Shown here in pieces: positions 1 to 6,572 of a stretch of DNA of 24,932 bases. The stretch lies in assembly GCA_910586405.1 (NCBI GenBank), contig CAJUII010000046.1:1-24932 (forward strand), read 5' to 3'. The position numbers were made by a program, and so were the translations under genes. The notes beneath the pieces were generated by a model. That model worked only from the letters and a program-made list of their open reading frames with translations. It searched no databases and was not told the DNA's origin. Positions within the stretch are counted from its first letter, which is position 1; every line of letters starts with the position of its first letter. Origin of the DNA: an uncultured Lachnospiraceae bacterium. GTDB lineage: Bacteria > Bacillota > Clostridia > Lachnospirales > Lachnospiraceae.

Positions 1-1
1 T

Positions 2-61
2 GACGGTACATTTCATGAACACAGACAGAGAGTATATAAGGAATTGCAACAGAAACTATAG
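2..61 (+). CDS. C-terminal end of an upstream gene (partial)
   Basis: An open frame enters from the left edge and ends at a TAG at 59-61, giving 19 residues rich in charged and polar amino acids (HEHRQRVYKELQQKL). The composition looks like a real helical protein C-terminus, and the frame runs in the same direction as the replication genes. There is too little to assign a function. The other two forward frames stop early in this stretch. Confidence 0.35.
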   Translation, partial: DGTFHEHRQRVYKELQQKL

Positions 62-185
62 AGAGGGCAGAGCTTTAACTTAACGGAGGATGGGCTTAAG
101 TAAATGACATTGGACCAGTGTGACCAGTTGTTGCCTGAGTGGGGTATGAAATCAGAACTAGCGGCGAAGTAGGGGGTGAGAGGAA

Positions 186-416
186 GTGTTAAAAAAGTTA
201 AGGGAAAAGATAAAGAAAGAAGCACTATCTATATTATCAATAATGCTTCTTATTTGTTATATCGTTATAAGTTATAGAACATATGTTATTCAGCGGAATC
301 GTCTTGAAATTGATCGCATGACATTTCAGTTGATCTTTCATCTTGAAGAACTGGAACATCAGAATGATTGCATGGACAAGATACTTGAGATTCTTGAAGT
401 TCATTCAGAGAATTAA
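186..416 (+). CDS. possible small single-pass membrane protein, unknown function
   Basis: This 76-residue frame starts at a GTG preceded by a purine-rich AGGGGGTGAGAGG stretch. The product has a basic N-terminus (about residues 1-12), one hydrophobic segment (about 14-30) and a charged, probably coiled-coil tail. Its last 131 bases lie antisense to the end of the leftward gene at 286-945, so one of the two may be only a shadow. The leftward gene is longer and better supported. A convergent overlap of two real genes is possible. I do not recognise a family. Confidence 0.38.
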   Translation: MLKKLREKIKKEALSILSIMLLICYIVISYRTYVIQRNRLEIDRMTFQLIFHLEELEHQNDCMDKILEILEVHSEN

Positions 417-945
417 TGATAGCTGATAGATCTTGTATTATTTCGTTATAATATTCCTGTTCTTTTATTTGTTCTTTTTGAGCTTCAATAGAATCTGAAT
501 TGGAATGTTGTTCATTTTGCCATAACTGTAAAAATCCAATGATGATTGGAATTAAGATGGAAATAACAAATTGAATTGTTGAGATTTTGCTATGGGATTC
601 CACTTTTAGTGGGGATTCAATATCAGCTAATTCAAACAAAGTATTTATTGAATCACATTCACTTTCAGTGAGGTCAATACACTCCTCCCGAAAATTGATT
701 TCATCAATAAAGGAAAATGCATTGGGGGGTATTCTTGGGAGTTCAATCTTTAAAAGTCGTGTATTACACAAATCAGATAGTTGTGACAAAGAGTTTGCTA
801 AAGGCTTAGTATAACAAGAAGCTAATGTGTGAGTAAGTTTTTCTATTGAGTCTTTGAGAGTATCAAATTCAGGTTGAGAATTTATAATAGGCGAAAAAGC
901 TTTTTGTATTATATCGGATAAATGATTGTAAATATTTTCATTCAT
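286..945 (-). CDS. single-helix membrane protein, unknown function (possible lysogenic-conversion or exclusion gene)
   Basis: This is the only convincing leftward gene in the window. I chose the ATG at 945 (219 residues) because GAAGAAGGG lies about 9 bases upstream on its strand; a TTG at 969 is the alternative. The N-terminal half is soluble and helical. It is followed by one strong hydrophobic helix (around ISILIPIIIGFLQLW) and a polar, acidic C-terminal tail with coiled-coil character. This suggests a protein anchored by one helix. The DNA is clearly more AT-rich than the replication and structural genes. It has its own promoter (1002-1030) pointing away from the phage operon. Opposite orientation, own promoter and different composition are typical of cargo genes expressed from a prophage, such as superinfection exclusion, but that role is inference and no known family was recognised. 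Confidence 0.75.
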   Translation of the reverse strand: MNENIYNHLSDIIQKAFSPIINSQPEFDTLKDSIEKLTHTLASCYTKPLANSLSQLSDLCNTRLLKIELPRIPPNAFSFIDEINFREECIDLTESECDSINTLFELADIESPLKVESHSKISTIQFVISILIPIIIGFLQLWQNEQHSNSDSIEAQKEQIKEQEYYNEIIQDLSAIINSLNELQESQVSCPCNHSDVPVLQDERSTEMSCDQFQDDSAE

Positions 946-981
946 ATAATGATTCCCTTCTTCCGTCAATTTGGACTCGGC

Positions 982-1009
982 TTGGCAGAGCCTGTGAGTT
1001 TAGTATAAG
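982..1009 (+). promoter_or_regulatory. rightward early-operon promoter
   Basis: TTGGCA (982-987), a 16-base spacer and TATAAG (1004-1009) match the consensus at five of six bases in each box. This is the best rightward promoter ahead of the replication genes. A short inverted repeat, GGCT (979-982) with AGCC (989-992), overlaps its -35 box and could be an operator half-site pair. Its -10 box overlaps that of the opposing leftward promoter. Confidence 0.6.
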
Positions 1010-1030
1010 GCAGGAGACAGAAAAAAACAA
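1002..1030 (-). promoter_or_regulatory. promoter for the leftward membrane-protein gene
   Basis: Reading leftward, TTGTTT (1030-1025), a 17-base spacer and TATACT (1007-1002) make a good sigma-70/sigma-A type promoter about 60 bases before the ATG at 945. Its -10 element shares bases with the -10 of the rightward promoter at 982-1009. Confidence 0.55.
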
Positions 1031-1050
1031 GAACGAAAGCAAAGGACAGG

Positions 1051-1128
1051 ATGCCAACAGGTGACTATATTCTTCATTTTAGTAACAATAAGAAAGATAA
1101 CAACCGAAAGCGCCAGTTACATAACTAA
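1051..1128 (+). CDS. possible 25-residue leader peptide
   Basis: An ATG at 1051 follows AAAGGACAGG, a usable ribosome binding site, and opens 25 codons (MPTGDYILHF...) ending in TAA. It would be the first frame on a transcript from the promoter at 982-1009. The product is polar and basic at its end, with no recognised match. It may be a short early peptide or chance. Confidence 0.25.
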   Translation: MPTGDYILHFSNNKKDNNRKRQLHN

Positions 1129-1183
1129 CAACGTCCAAATATTGTACAAACAGTATGGCATACAATGAAATGAGGTGAGGAAA

Positions 1184-1396
1184 ATGCCAACATTGACAGA
1201 ATTACAAAATGGAGAACATCCAGAATTTTTAGAAAAACTGAATAAAAGAGTATGGGGGTTGCTGATCAAGCTGAAAGCGGAGCAGGAGAATGTGGACATA
1301 AAGTTCAGGATAGGCGATGAGCAATATGATACAGCAGACCCAAAGAGCATGGCAAGGTGTCTTGGTTATGCTGGAAAAGAGGATAGTTCTACGTAG
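1184..1396 (+). CDS. small conserved-looking phage protein, unknown function
   Basis: The product has 70 residues from the ATG at 1184, chosen because GAGGTGAGG lies just upstream; a GTG at 1175 overlaps that binding site. It is a soluble, mixed-charge protein with a central helix (LEKLNKRVWGLLIKLKAEQE) and no membrane segment. It is the first sizeable gene of the early operon and is followed by the structured non-coding region. No family was recognised. Confidence 0.6.
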   Translation: MPTLTELQNGEHPEFLEKLNKRVWGLLIKLKAEQENVDIKFRIGDEQYDTADPKSMARCLGYAGKEDSST

Positions 1397-1404
1397 TTCA
1401 TAGA

Positions 1405-1518
1405 CACATGCCTCCTGCGCGGCACATATGCTGGTGTGCCGCAGCTTCTCCCCTATATTTTTATAGAGCGGACACAGGATTGTATATTCTATCCTGTGTG
1501 CCGCGCAGGAGGCATGTG
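1405..1518. repeat. 114-bp structured element with perfect 22-bp inverted repeat; candidate replication origin or structured RNA
   Basis: Bases 1405-1426 are exactly complementary to 1497-1518 (22 of 22). The 70-base interior and the arms hold three smaller hairpins: 1419-1426 with 1435-1442 (8 bp, 8-base loop), CTATA/TATAG at 1453-1457 and 1462-1466, and 1472-1480 with 1491-1499 (9 bp, 10-base loop). The first and third local hairpins use bases of the long stem, so the long stem and local hairpins are alternative folds. The element lies in the 211-base gap between two early genes, about 480 bases before the HUH Rep gene. That position fits a double- or single-strand origin for rolling-circle replication. 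An RNA element in the early transcript or a MITE-like insertion are alternatives. I found no clear target-site duplication. Confidence 0.7.
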
Positions 1519-1528
1519 GACAAGCTGT

Positions 1529-1556
1529 AGACGGCATCGTCTTTTTATTTTTTACT
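1529..1556 (+). terminator. weak intrinsic terminator
   Basis: AGACG (1529-1533) pairs with CGTCT (1538-1542) over a GCAT loop and runs into a T-rich tract (TTTTTATTTTTT and beyond). The stem is only 5 bp, so it may be partial or a pause site. It follows the large inverted repeat and precedes the next gene at 1608. Confidence 0.35.
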
Positions 1557-1607
1557 TTTTTTCAGCGATATGAGCACAGAAAACATGAAAAGAAAGGGGT
1601 CTCCAGT

Positions 1608-1934
1608 ATGTTATGCAGAGATGAAGCGTCAGTAATAGACAAGCTGTGCAGCCTTGGCGAGAAGTTCAATGAGCTGTTTGAAAAAAAGGAATATGAGCGG
1701 GCCATGTACGCGTACTACACGGCATCGTCTGTGGCAGTGTTCTTGGAGATGGACCGTGACATGATCAACTTTTTCTTTGGCACAGCCAACACCGAGGAGA
1801 CAGATGAAAAGGGACTTTTTGACAGGGACAGGGTGCACAGGGCACATGGGGAATGTATCCACAGGAATAAAGACAGGCCCTATGTGAGCGCCGCCGACAT
1901 GGTGGAGATCCTCAGATGCACAACAGGCAGATAG
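1608..1934 (+). CDS. small helical phage protein, unknown function
   Basis: The product has 108 residues. GAAAGGGG lies about 8 bases before the ATG. It is acidic and mainly helical, with an aromatic run (YAYYTASSVAVFLEMD) in the middle and no membrane span or signal peptide. It is located directly upstream of the Rep gene in the early operon, which suggests a replication or early regulatory accessory role, by position only. No family was recognised. Confidence 0.65.
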   Translation: MLCRDEASVIDKLCSLGEKFNELFEKKEYERAMYAYYTASSVAVFLEMDRDMINFFFGTANTEETDEKGLFDRDRVHRAHGECIHRNKDRPYVSAADMVEILRCTTGR

Positions 1935-1999
1935 GACTTTAGGAAGTTTCAGGGCTTGTATATAGTATTATCTTTAGACACGAACTGGGGGGCAGTCAA

Positions 2000-2926
2000 A
2001 TGATAAGACAGAAAACAATCCATTGTGGTAAAGGGACAAAAACGTACTACAGGGAAGTTGACATTACCATGTATAAGAACACACCGAGGCAGAGGGGGAA
2101 GAAGAGGAAGCCGAGCCTGCCAAAACAGGAACGGCTGAACTTCAAAAACTCAGTGAGGCATCTCCATCAGGTATGTAAGAGTAATTTTACAGGGTATGAC
2201 TACAGGGTTGATCTGACGTATGATAACAACTGGCTGCCTGACTCGCTGGAGGCAGGACGTAAATATGTTGACAGTTATCTCAGGAAGGTAAACAGCATGA
2301 GGAAGAAGAAGGGGCTTGCGCCGGCAAGGTGGATTGCGGTTGATGAAGGCTTTGATGGACAGGGCAGACCGCACCACCACCTGCTGATCAGCGGCGGACT
2401 GGACAGAGACACGATGGAGAGCCTTTGGTATACAGGACGCGGGAAGAATGCGGTGAGTCTGGGCATGACCTCGACAGAGCGGCTTAAATTCAACCATGAC
2501 GGGATAGAGGGGCTTGTAAAGTACATTACCAAGCAGGCATTGAAGGATTACAGGGATAAACAGACAGAGGGGCAGCTTTCCCTTGCAGACATGGAAGGAG
2601 CAGGGGTGGCAGCGGAGGAGATCGTAAGCCAGAGCGCCGGCAGCAGGAGGCGGTGGAGGCAGTCAAAGAATCTCATACAGCCGCATGAGAAGGTCAATGA
2701 CCATGCGTACAGCCGGAAGGAGATTTTAAAGCTGGTCAGGCAGCCGGCAGACTGTGAGGATACGAAGAAATTCTTCGAAGGCAGATATGAGGGATATGCT
2801 CTTGATACATGCCGCTGTGAATACAATCCTGTGACTGGAACATGGGGCATCTATCTGACGATGCACCGGAAGCAGGAAAAGGATACGGGACACCGGCGGA
2901 AAAAGAAGGAGGTGGCAGCAGCCTGA
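2000..2926 (+). CDS. HUH rolling-circle-type replication initiator (Rep, ORF2/G2P-like)
   Basis: A 308-residue protein starting at an ATG after GGGGGGCAG. Three HUH-endonuclease motifs can be seen in order: motif 1 YRVDLTYD (residues 68-75), motif 2 GRPHHHLLISGG with the metal-binding His run at 125-127, and motif 3 LVKYITKQ with the likely nicking Tyr175 and Lys178. Such enzymes nick one strand at an origin, stay covalently bound through the Tyr and start rolling-circle replication. The layout resembles the Rep proteins grouped with filamentous-phage G2P/ORF2. The C-terminal third is basic and probably binds DNA. The large inverted repeat at 1405-1518 is a candidate target. The stop codon overlaps the next start (TGATG), so the two are translationally coupled. 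The class is fairly sure; the exact family and the origin are inferred. Confidence 0.82.
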   Translation: MIRQKTIHCGKGTKTYYREVDITMYKNTPRQRGKKRKPSLPKQERLNFKNSVRHLHQVCKSNFTGYDYRVDLTYDNNWLPDSLEAGRKYVDSYLRKVNSMRKKKGLAPARWIAVDEGFDGQGRPHHHLLISGGLDRDTMESLWYTGRGKNAVSLGMTSTERLKFNHDGIEGLVKYITKQALKDYRDKQTEGQLSLADMEGAGVAAEEIVSQSAGSRRRWRQSKNLIQPHEKVNDHAYSRKEILKLVRQPADCEDTKKFFEGRYEGYALDTCRCEYNPVTGTWGIYLTMHRKQEKDTGHRRKKKEVAAA

Positions 2927-3366
2927 TGCTGAAACATGTAGACATATACATAACACACACTATAAGGGGGTTTGTCGCGGACAATGCCCAGTATGCCTAT
3001 GCGCTCATATATAACGGCGTACCCAGATATGGGTATGGGGAGATCGACAGACGCATCACCCAGAACCGCATTGTGCTTCTTTCAATGAAGGAGGCACTGG
3101 CACGGATGCTGTGTTCCTGTGAGATTACGCTGTACATGAACTCACAGTACATTGCAAGCGCCTTCCACAATGGTAATGCAAAGACGTGGAAGCAGAATGG
3201 GTATGAGAAAGCCGGCGGCGGAAAGATCACAGATGCTGACCGTTGGGAGGCGCTCTTGAAGAAGTGTGATGAACATGTGGTGGAGGTCGTGTATTGCAGC
3301 CATCATGACCTGACTGAGAAACTCAACATTGGAATAAAGAGAAAAGGAAACTTTGAAGGACTGTAG
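2926..3366 (+). CDS. RNase H-fold protein with altered active site
   Basis: The product has 146 residues. I chose the ATG at 2926, which overlaps the Rep stop as TGATG and has AAGGAGG upstream; longer frames would run into the Rep gene. The pattern resembles RNase HI: an opening strand (VDIYIT), a helix (LSMKEALARM), a core strand with LYMNSQYI where RNase HI has a DSQYV-like motif, a tryptophan-containing middle (TWKQNGY, RWEALLKK) and a late EVVYCSHHD segment with the helix-cap His. The Asp of the DSQ motif is Asn72 and the first-strand Asp is not in its usual place. The enzyme is therefore probably weakened or inactive, or acts as a nucleic-acid binder. In the operon it would serve RNA-primer removal or origin recognition. 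The fold call is moderate. Confidence 0.6.
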   Translation: MLKHVDIYITHTIRGFVADNAQYAYALIYNGVPRYGYGEIDRRITQNRIVLLSMKEALARMLCSCEITLYMNSQYIASAFHNGNAKTWKQNGYEKAGGGKITDADRWEALLKKCDEHVVEVVYCSHHDLTEKLNIGIKRKGNFEGL

Positions 3367-3413
3367 CATACGGCGCAGCAGCTTGTAATCGAATTGTGAC
3401 AAGGAGGCATACA

Positions 3414-3878
3414 ATGAATCTGAAAAACATGAGACGCAGCGAGGACACAGAGCAGATACATGTGATGGAATGGGCGGCGCGGGCAGTGTGCCGCTATCCT
3501 GAACTGAAATGGCTGCACCATATACCAAACGGCGGCACACGCAGCAGCAGTGAGGCGGTGAAGCTGAAATGCATGGGAGTGAAAAAGGGGGTCTCAGACC
3601 TGCACCTGCCCTATCCGCATGGCAGATACCATGCGCTTTACATTGAAATGAAATACGGCAGAAACAGAACGACACAGGAGCAGCGGGACTTCCTCTGTGA
3701 TATGAAAGAGGCTGACAACCTTGTGGCGGTATGCCATGACGCGCAGTCGGCAATCGACCTGATCGAGCGATATGTCACGCTTCCAGAAAGGGGCATCCTC
3801 AAAGTCAGCGGCGGCAGCTTTGACGGCAAGCATGTCTACTGGGACGATGACCATATCTGCCACATACAGACACTGTGA
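3414..3878 (+). CDS. VRR-NUC domain nuclease
   Basis: The product has 154 residues from the ATG at 3414, chosen because AAGGAGG sits 6 bases upstream. The VRR-NUC (PD-(D/E)XK superfamily) pattern is clear: HIPNGGTRS (37-45) with Glu47, MGVKKGVSDL with Asp62, and YIEMKYG with Glu78 and Lys80 as the E-x-K pair, then TTQEQRDF. Phage stand-alone VRR-NUC proteins are structure-specific nucleases acting on branched DNA, and here it would process replication or recombination intermediates before packaging. It lies between the RNase H-like gene and the AcrIIA9-like gene in the same operon. Confidence 0.85.
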   Translation: MNLKNMRRSEDTEQIHVMEWAARAVCRYPELKWLHHIPNGGTRSSSEAVKLKCMGVKKGVSDLHLPYPHGRYHALYIEMKYGRNRTTQEQRDFLCDMKEADNLVAVCHDAQSAIDLIERYVTLPERGILKVSGGSFDGKHVYWDDDHICHIQTL

Positions 3879-3897
3879 GGAATAGATGGCATATAGC

Positions 3898-3927
3898 TTG
3901 AATAAAGGAAATATTTGAATAAAGGAA
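3898..3927 (+). repeat. 17-bp-period tandem direct repeat in a gene leader
   Basis: TTGAATAAAGGAA occurs at 3898-3910 and again at 3915-3927, spaced exactly 17 bases start to start. It lies in the 62-base gap before the gene at 3941. The second copy continues into GGAAGGAGAGGGG, the ribosome binding site of that gene, so the repeat duplicates part of a translation-start region. Confidence 0.7.
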
Positions 3928-3940
3928 GGAGAGGGGCAGC

Positions 3941-4444
3941 ATGTACGAGATCTTTGGGGAACTGGATTCAATGGAAGAGATCAATGCTACAGCAGAGGGC
4001 TTAAAAAATGAGGGGGACCATAAGAATTTATACCAGCTTGCAGCGGAGAACGGCATTGATGCCGGATTTGTGGACATGTATCTGAATGGAACTGTGGAGA
4101 AACTCTGTTGCGACGTCGCAACAGCAGCGCTTGGCAGGATTGACGTGGAGGCAGCAGAGCTCAAGCCCGTGGAGATTATGGAGGACTGGGTGGAGTATAT
4201 CAGAATGCTGTGCAGTGATGAGGAAGGTTTTGCGCGGGCAGTGCGCAGCAGAGGGAAGAGTTTAAAGGGGTGCATTGGAAGCCTGCTTCGGTGGTCGTTT
4301 CAGAAAAAGTACCGTGTAGATCAGGATATCATCGAGGCGGCAGGCATCGGGAAGGTCCGCGTAGAGATGGGCATTCCCGGCAATGGAACGGCGAAGAAGC
4401 TGATAAAGCAGTATTATCTGGACAAAGGAGGTGCGGCCAGATGA
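3941..4444 (+). CDS. AcrIIA9-family-like protein (putative Cas9 inhibitor)
   Basis: A 167-residue acidic soluble protein with GGAAGGAGAGGGG before the ATG. The sequence pattern, MYEIFGELDSMEEIN at the start, then LGRIDVEAAELKP, IMEDWVEYI, GKSLKGCIGSLLRWSF and MGIPGNGTAKKLIKQYYL, is one I associate from memory with proteins labelled Cas9 inhibitor AcrIIA9 family in gut Firmicutes and Bacteroides elements, commonly beside PcfJ genes. AcrIIA9 was reported as an inhibitor of type II-A Cas9. Many family members have never been tested, so inhibition by this copy is inference. Its stop overlaps the next start (ATGA), coupling it to the PcfJ-like gene. Codons 55-62 carry a perfect 20-bp palindrome (4105-4124) shared with two other sites. 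Confidence 0.6.
   Translation: MYEIFGELDSMEEINATAEGLKNEGDHKNLYQLAAENGIDAGFVDMYLNGTVEKLCCDVATAALGRIDVEAAELKPVEIMEDWVEYIRMLCSDEEGFARAVRSRGKSLKGCIGSLLRWSFQKKYRVDQDIIEAAGIGKVRVEMGIPGNGTAKKLIKQYYLDKGGAAR
4105..4124. repeat. 20-bp perfect palindrome containing GTTGCGACGTCGCAAC (copy 1)
   Basis: A perfect self-complementary 20-mer centred between 4114 and 4115. Its core at 4107-4122 is identical to the core at 13841-13856 and differs only in the two centre-left bases from 8122-8137. This copy lies inside the AcrIIA9-like gene; the other two are between genes. Confidence 0.85.
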
Positions 4445-6564
4445 GGAAGGCAGGACTTCTCGATAAAAAGCCCCTGACAGCCACGCGCACCATGCTGGAT
4501 ACGGCGCGGAAGGATACGGGTACGTTAAAGACAGTACATACATGCTATTCCACATATGACTACATCGAGTATGAGACCCAGTTTTATTTCAGGGCAGCAG
4601 TGTCAGAGGACACGAAGATACTGGAAGTAGACCTGTTCACGAGAAAGGACCTTGCATCTGGCAGCAAGGAGCCGCGCTTCCGCATTTTCCTTGACCGGGA
4701 ACGGGAGGACTTTATCAGCTGGAATATGGTGGAGGAGAAGTGGAGCAGGGCAAAGATTGACATGCTGTCCCCCGCAGAAGGAAGGTATCGTTATTCATAC
4801 CGTGGACGCAACCATGCCTCAAAGGGGACGCTCAAGCTGGTAAACGGATATCTAAAAACCGGGTATATGCGGGACGTTGAGACCGCCGTGATCGACTTTC
4901 AGGCGAGAGTCCGAAAAGATGAGCTTGCCAAGAGGCACAGGCTGATCACGGATGTCATTGACGGATACATGGACACGGTGCCAGACAGGCTGCCAGTGGA
5001 CTGGCTGAAATTTATCAATGACCGGGCGGCGGAGCACTGTATCTTTTATGAGAAAGAAAAAAAGACGGGGTACTGCACGCACTGCCGGCTTAAAATACCT
5101 CTTTTCGGACATGTGGCACACAACATGACCGGAAAATGCAGCCAGTGCGGCATAAGCGCCACCTATAAGAGCTGGAAAAAACAAAAGCGTGTCTATTCGA
5201 GCATGGCAGTGTCCATTCTTCAAAGGTGTACGGACAGGAAAAACTTCGTATACAGGCAGTTTCGGGTGGACATTACGATGGAGCAGTCCGCAGGTTATGT
5301 GCCGGAGATTTTCACTATGGAGACTTACAGGAGGATCTTTAACATCATGGAGGCAGGCCAGCATATCCGCTCAGAAGGTTATGAGTGGGGCGAATTTCGA
5401 AATACCGGGATTAAAAGATGGTGTGCGGAGGGTTCTGTCAATCACGGCGGATGGCTGAATGGTTCCGGCGGATACGGATACGCGAGGAGTGTGTTGTATA
5501 CAGGGAATATCAGCAGGCTGTTTCAAAACACCTGCCTGCAGTACATTCCGGCGGCAGCAGCTTTTAAGAGCATGGGAAAAACCAAAATAAATGTGATGGC
5601 AGTGCTTGGTGACATGAAGCGGGGATTTCCCTATGAGGCATTCTGGAAGATGGGACTTAAGCAGTTTGTGCGGGACAGGATAGAGAATGATAGTGCGTGT
5701 GGACTAACGCGTCTTGAACATCTGGGGGACAAGCTCAAACCGTGGGAATACCTTAGAATCACAAGGGAGGAGATAGCGCAGGCTGTGCGGCTGGATGTCA
5801 CAGATCAGCAGATGCGCATTATACAGAGGGCGTCAGAGATGCGTGTACGGCTGACAGACGAACAGGTGCTGTGGCTGGATCGTCATATTGGGGTGCATAT
5901 TCTGATGAATTACCTGAATGTGCAGACACCGCACCGCATCATACGGTATTTAAAGGAACAGATCTGCGTGGAATCCACAGGAATCGGGGAGAATCTGCTT
6001 TTGCATCTGTGGACAGACTATCTTGACATGGCGCGCCAGCTTGGGTGGGACATGCGTGACAGGTCTGTATTTTTCCCGCAGGATATCCAGCGGGCGCACG
6101 ACGAGGCGGCGGTCCTCTTTACGGCATGGAAAGACCAGACGGAGGCGGAAAAACTGAAAGCCAGTGATGCCGTCATGCACAGGAATGCGAGGGAGATCAA
6201 GCGCGCCTTCTGCTACCGGGATACTGCGTACAGAATTATCGTTCCGGGCTGCTATCTTGACTTTAAGAAGGAGGGGAACATGCAGCACAACTGTGTTGCC
6301 CGGTATTACGATTCTGCGGTAAAAGGAGAGTGCATCATTCTCTTTATCCGCAGGAGGAAGGCGTCACAGAAACCCTTCTGCACGGTGGAAATTCGGAATG
6401 TAAACGGGAAGTTTGCTGTTATACAGAACAGGGCGGCGTACAACAAAGAGGCGCCTGAGGACGTGAAGGAATTTCTGGAAAGGGCTGTAAAGCAGGCACA
6501 GCAGATCGCAGACAGGATGATTGCAGAGGAAGCAGAACGCATACGCATGAGGACTGCGGGATAG
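4441..6564 (+). CDS. pcfJ-like: PcfJ-like protein
   Basis: The product has 707 residues from the ATG at 4441, chosen because it overlaps the preceding stop and has AAAGGAGG upstream; the frame extends further back but only inside the preceding gene. A zinc-knuckle pattern is seen at Cys212-x2-Cys215 and Cys233-x2-Cys236. The C-terminal domain (about residues 570-690) carries MQHNCVARYYDSAVKGE and a following strand-rich part (CTVEIRNVNGKFAVIQNRAA), as in PcfJ proteins first named on the conjugative plasmid pCF10. The function of PcfJ is unknown; its genes are common on plasmids, conjugative elements and phages. It is coupled to the AcrIIA9-like gene, and zinc and basic segments suggest nucleic-acid binding. 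There are no signal peptide or membrane segments. Confidence 0.75.
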   Translation: MRKAGLLDKKPLTATRTMLDTARKDTGTLKTVHTCYSTYDYIEYETQFYFRAAVSEDTKILEVDLFTRKDLASGSKEPRFRIFLDREREDFISWNMVEEKWSRAKIDMLSPAEGRYRYSYRGRNHASKGTLKLVNGYLKTGYMRDVETAVIDFQARVRKDELAKRHRLITDVIDGYMDTVPDRLPVDWLKFINDRAAEHCIFYEKEKKTGYCTHCRLKIPLFGHVAHNMTGKCSQCGISATYKSWKKQKRVYSSMAVSILQRCTDRKNFVYRQFRVDITMEQSAGYVPEIFTMETYRRIFNIMEAGQHIRSEGYEWGEFRNTGIKRWCAEGSVNHGGWLNGSGGYGYARSVLYTGNISRLFQNTCLQYIPAAAAFKSMGKTKINVMAVLGDMKRGFPYEAFWKMGLKQFVRDRIENDSACGLTRLEHLGDKLKPWEYLRITREEIAQAVRLDVTDQQMRIIQRASEMRVRLTDEQVLWLDRHIGVHILMNYLNVQTPHRIIRYLKEQICVESTGIGENLLLHLWTDYLDMARQLGWDMRDRSVFFPQDIQRAHDEAAVLFTAWKDQTEAEKLKASDAVMHRNAREIKRAFCYRDTAYRIIVPGCYLDFKKEGNMQHNCVARYYDSAVKGECIILFIRRRKASQKPFCTVEIRNVNGKFAVIQNRAAYNKEAPEDVKEFLERAVKQAQQIADRMIAEEAERIRMRTAG

Positions 6565-6572
6565 GAGGAAAG

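Noticed and set aside
104..172. 22-codon frame (MTLDQCDQLLPEWG...) after a GGAGGA site and an overlapping ATGA
   Set aside because: Very short, the binding site is about 13 bases away, and no similarity was recognised. It may be a gene remnant, not enough to annotate.
1405..1518. Miniature transposon (MITE) with 22-bp terminal inverted repeats
   Set aside because: No adjacent target-site duplication, no second copy in the window, and internal hairpins fit an origin or RNA better. Not fully excluded.
3361..3413. Alternative GTG start at 3396 for the VRR-NUC gene
   Set aside because: It would place the AAGGAGG ribosome binding site inside the coding sequence. The ATG at 3414 is correctly spaced from it.
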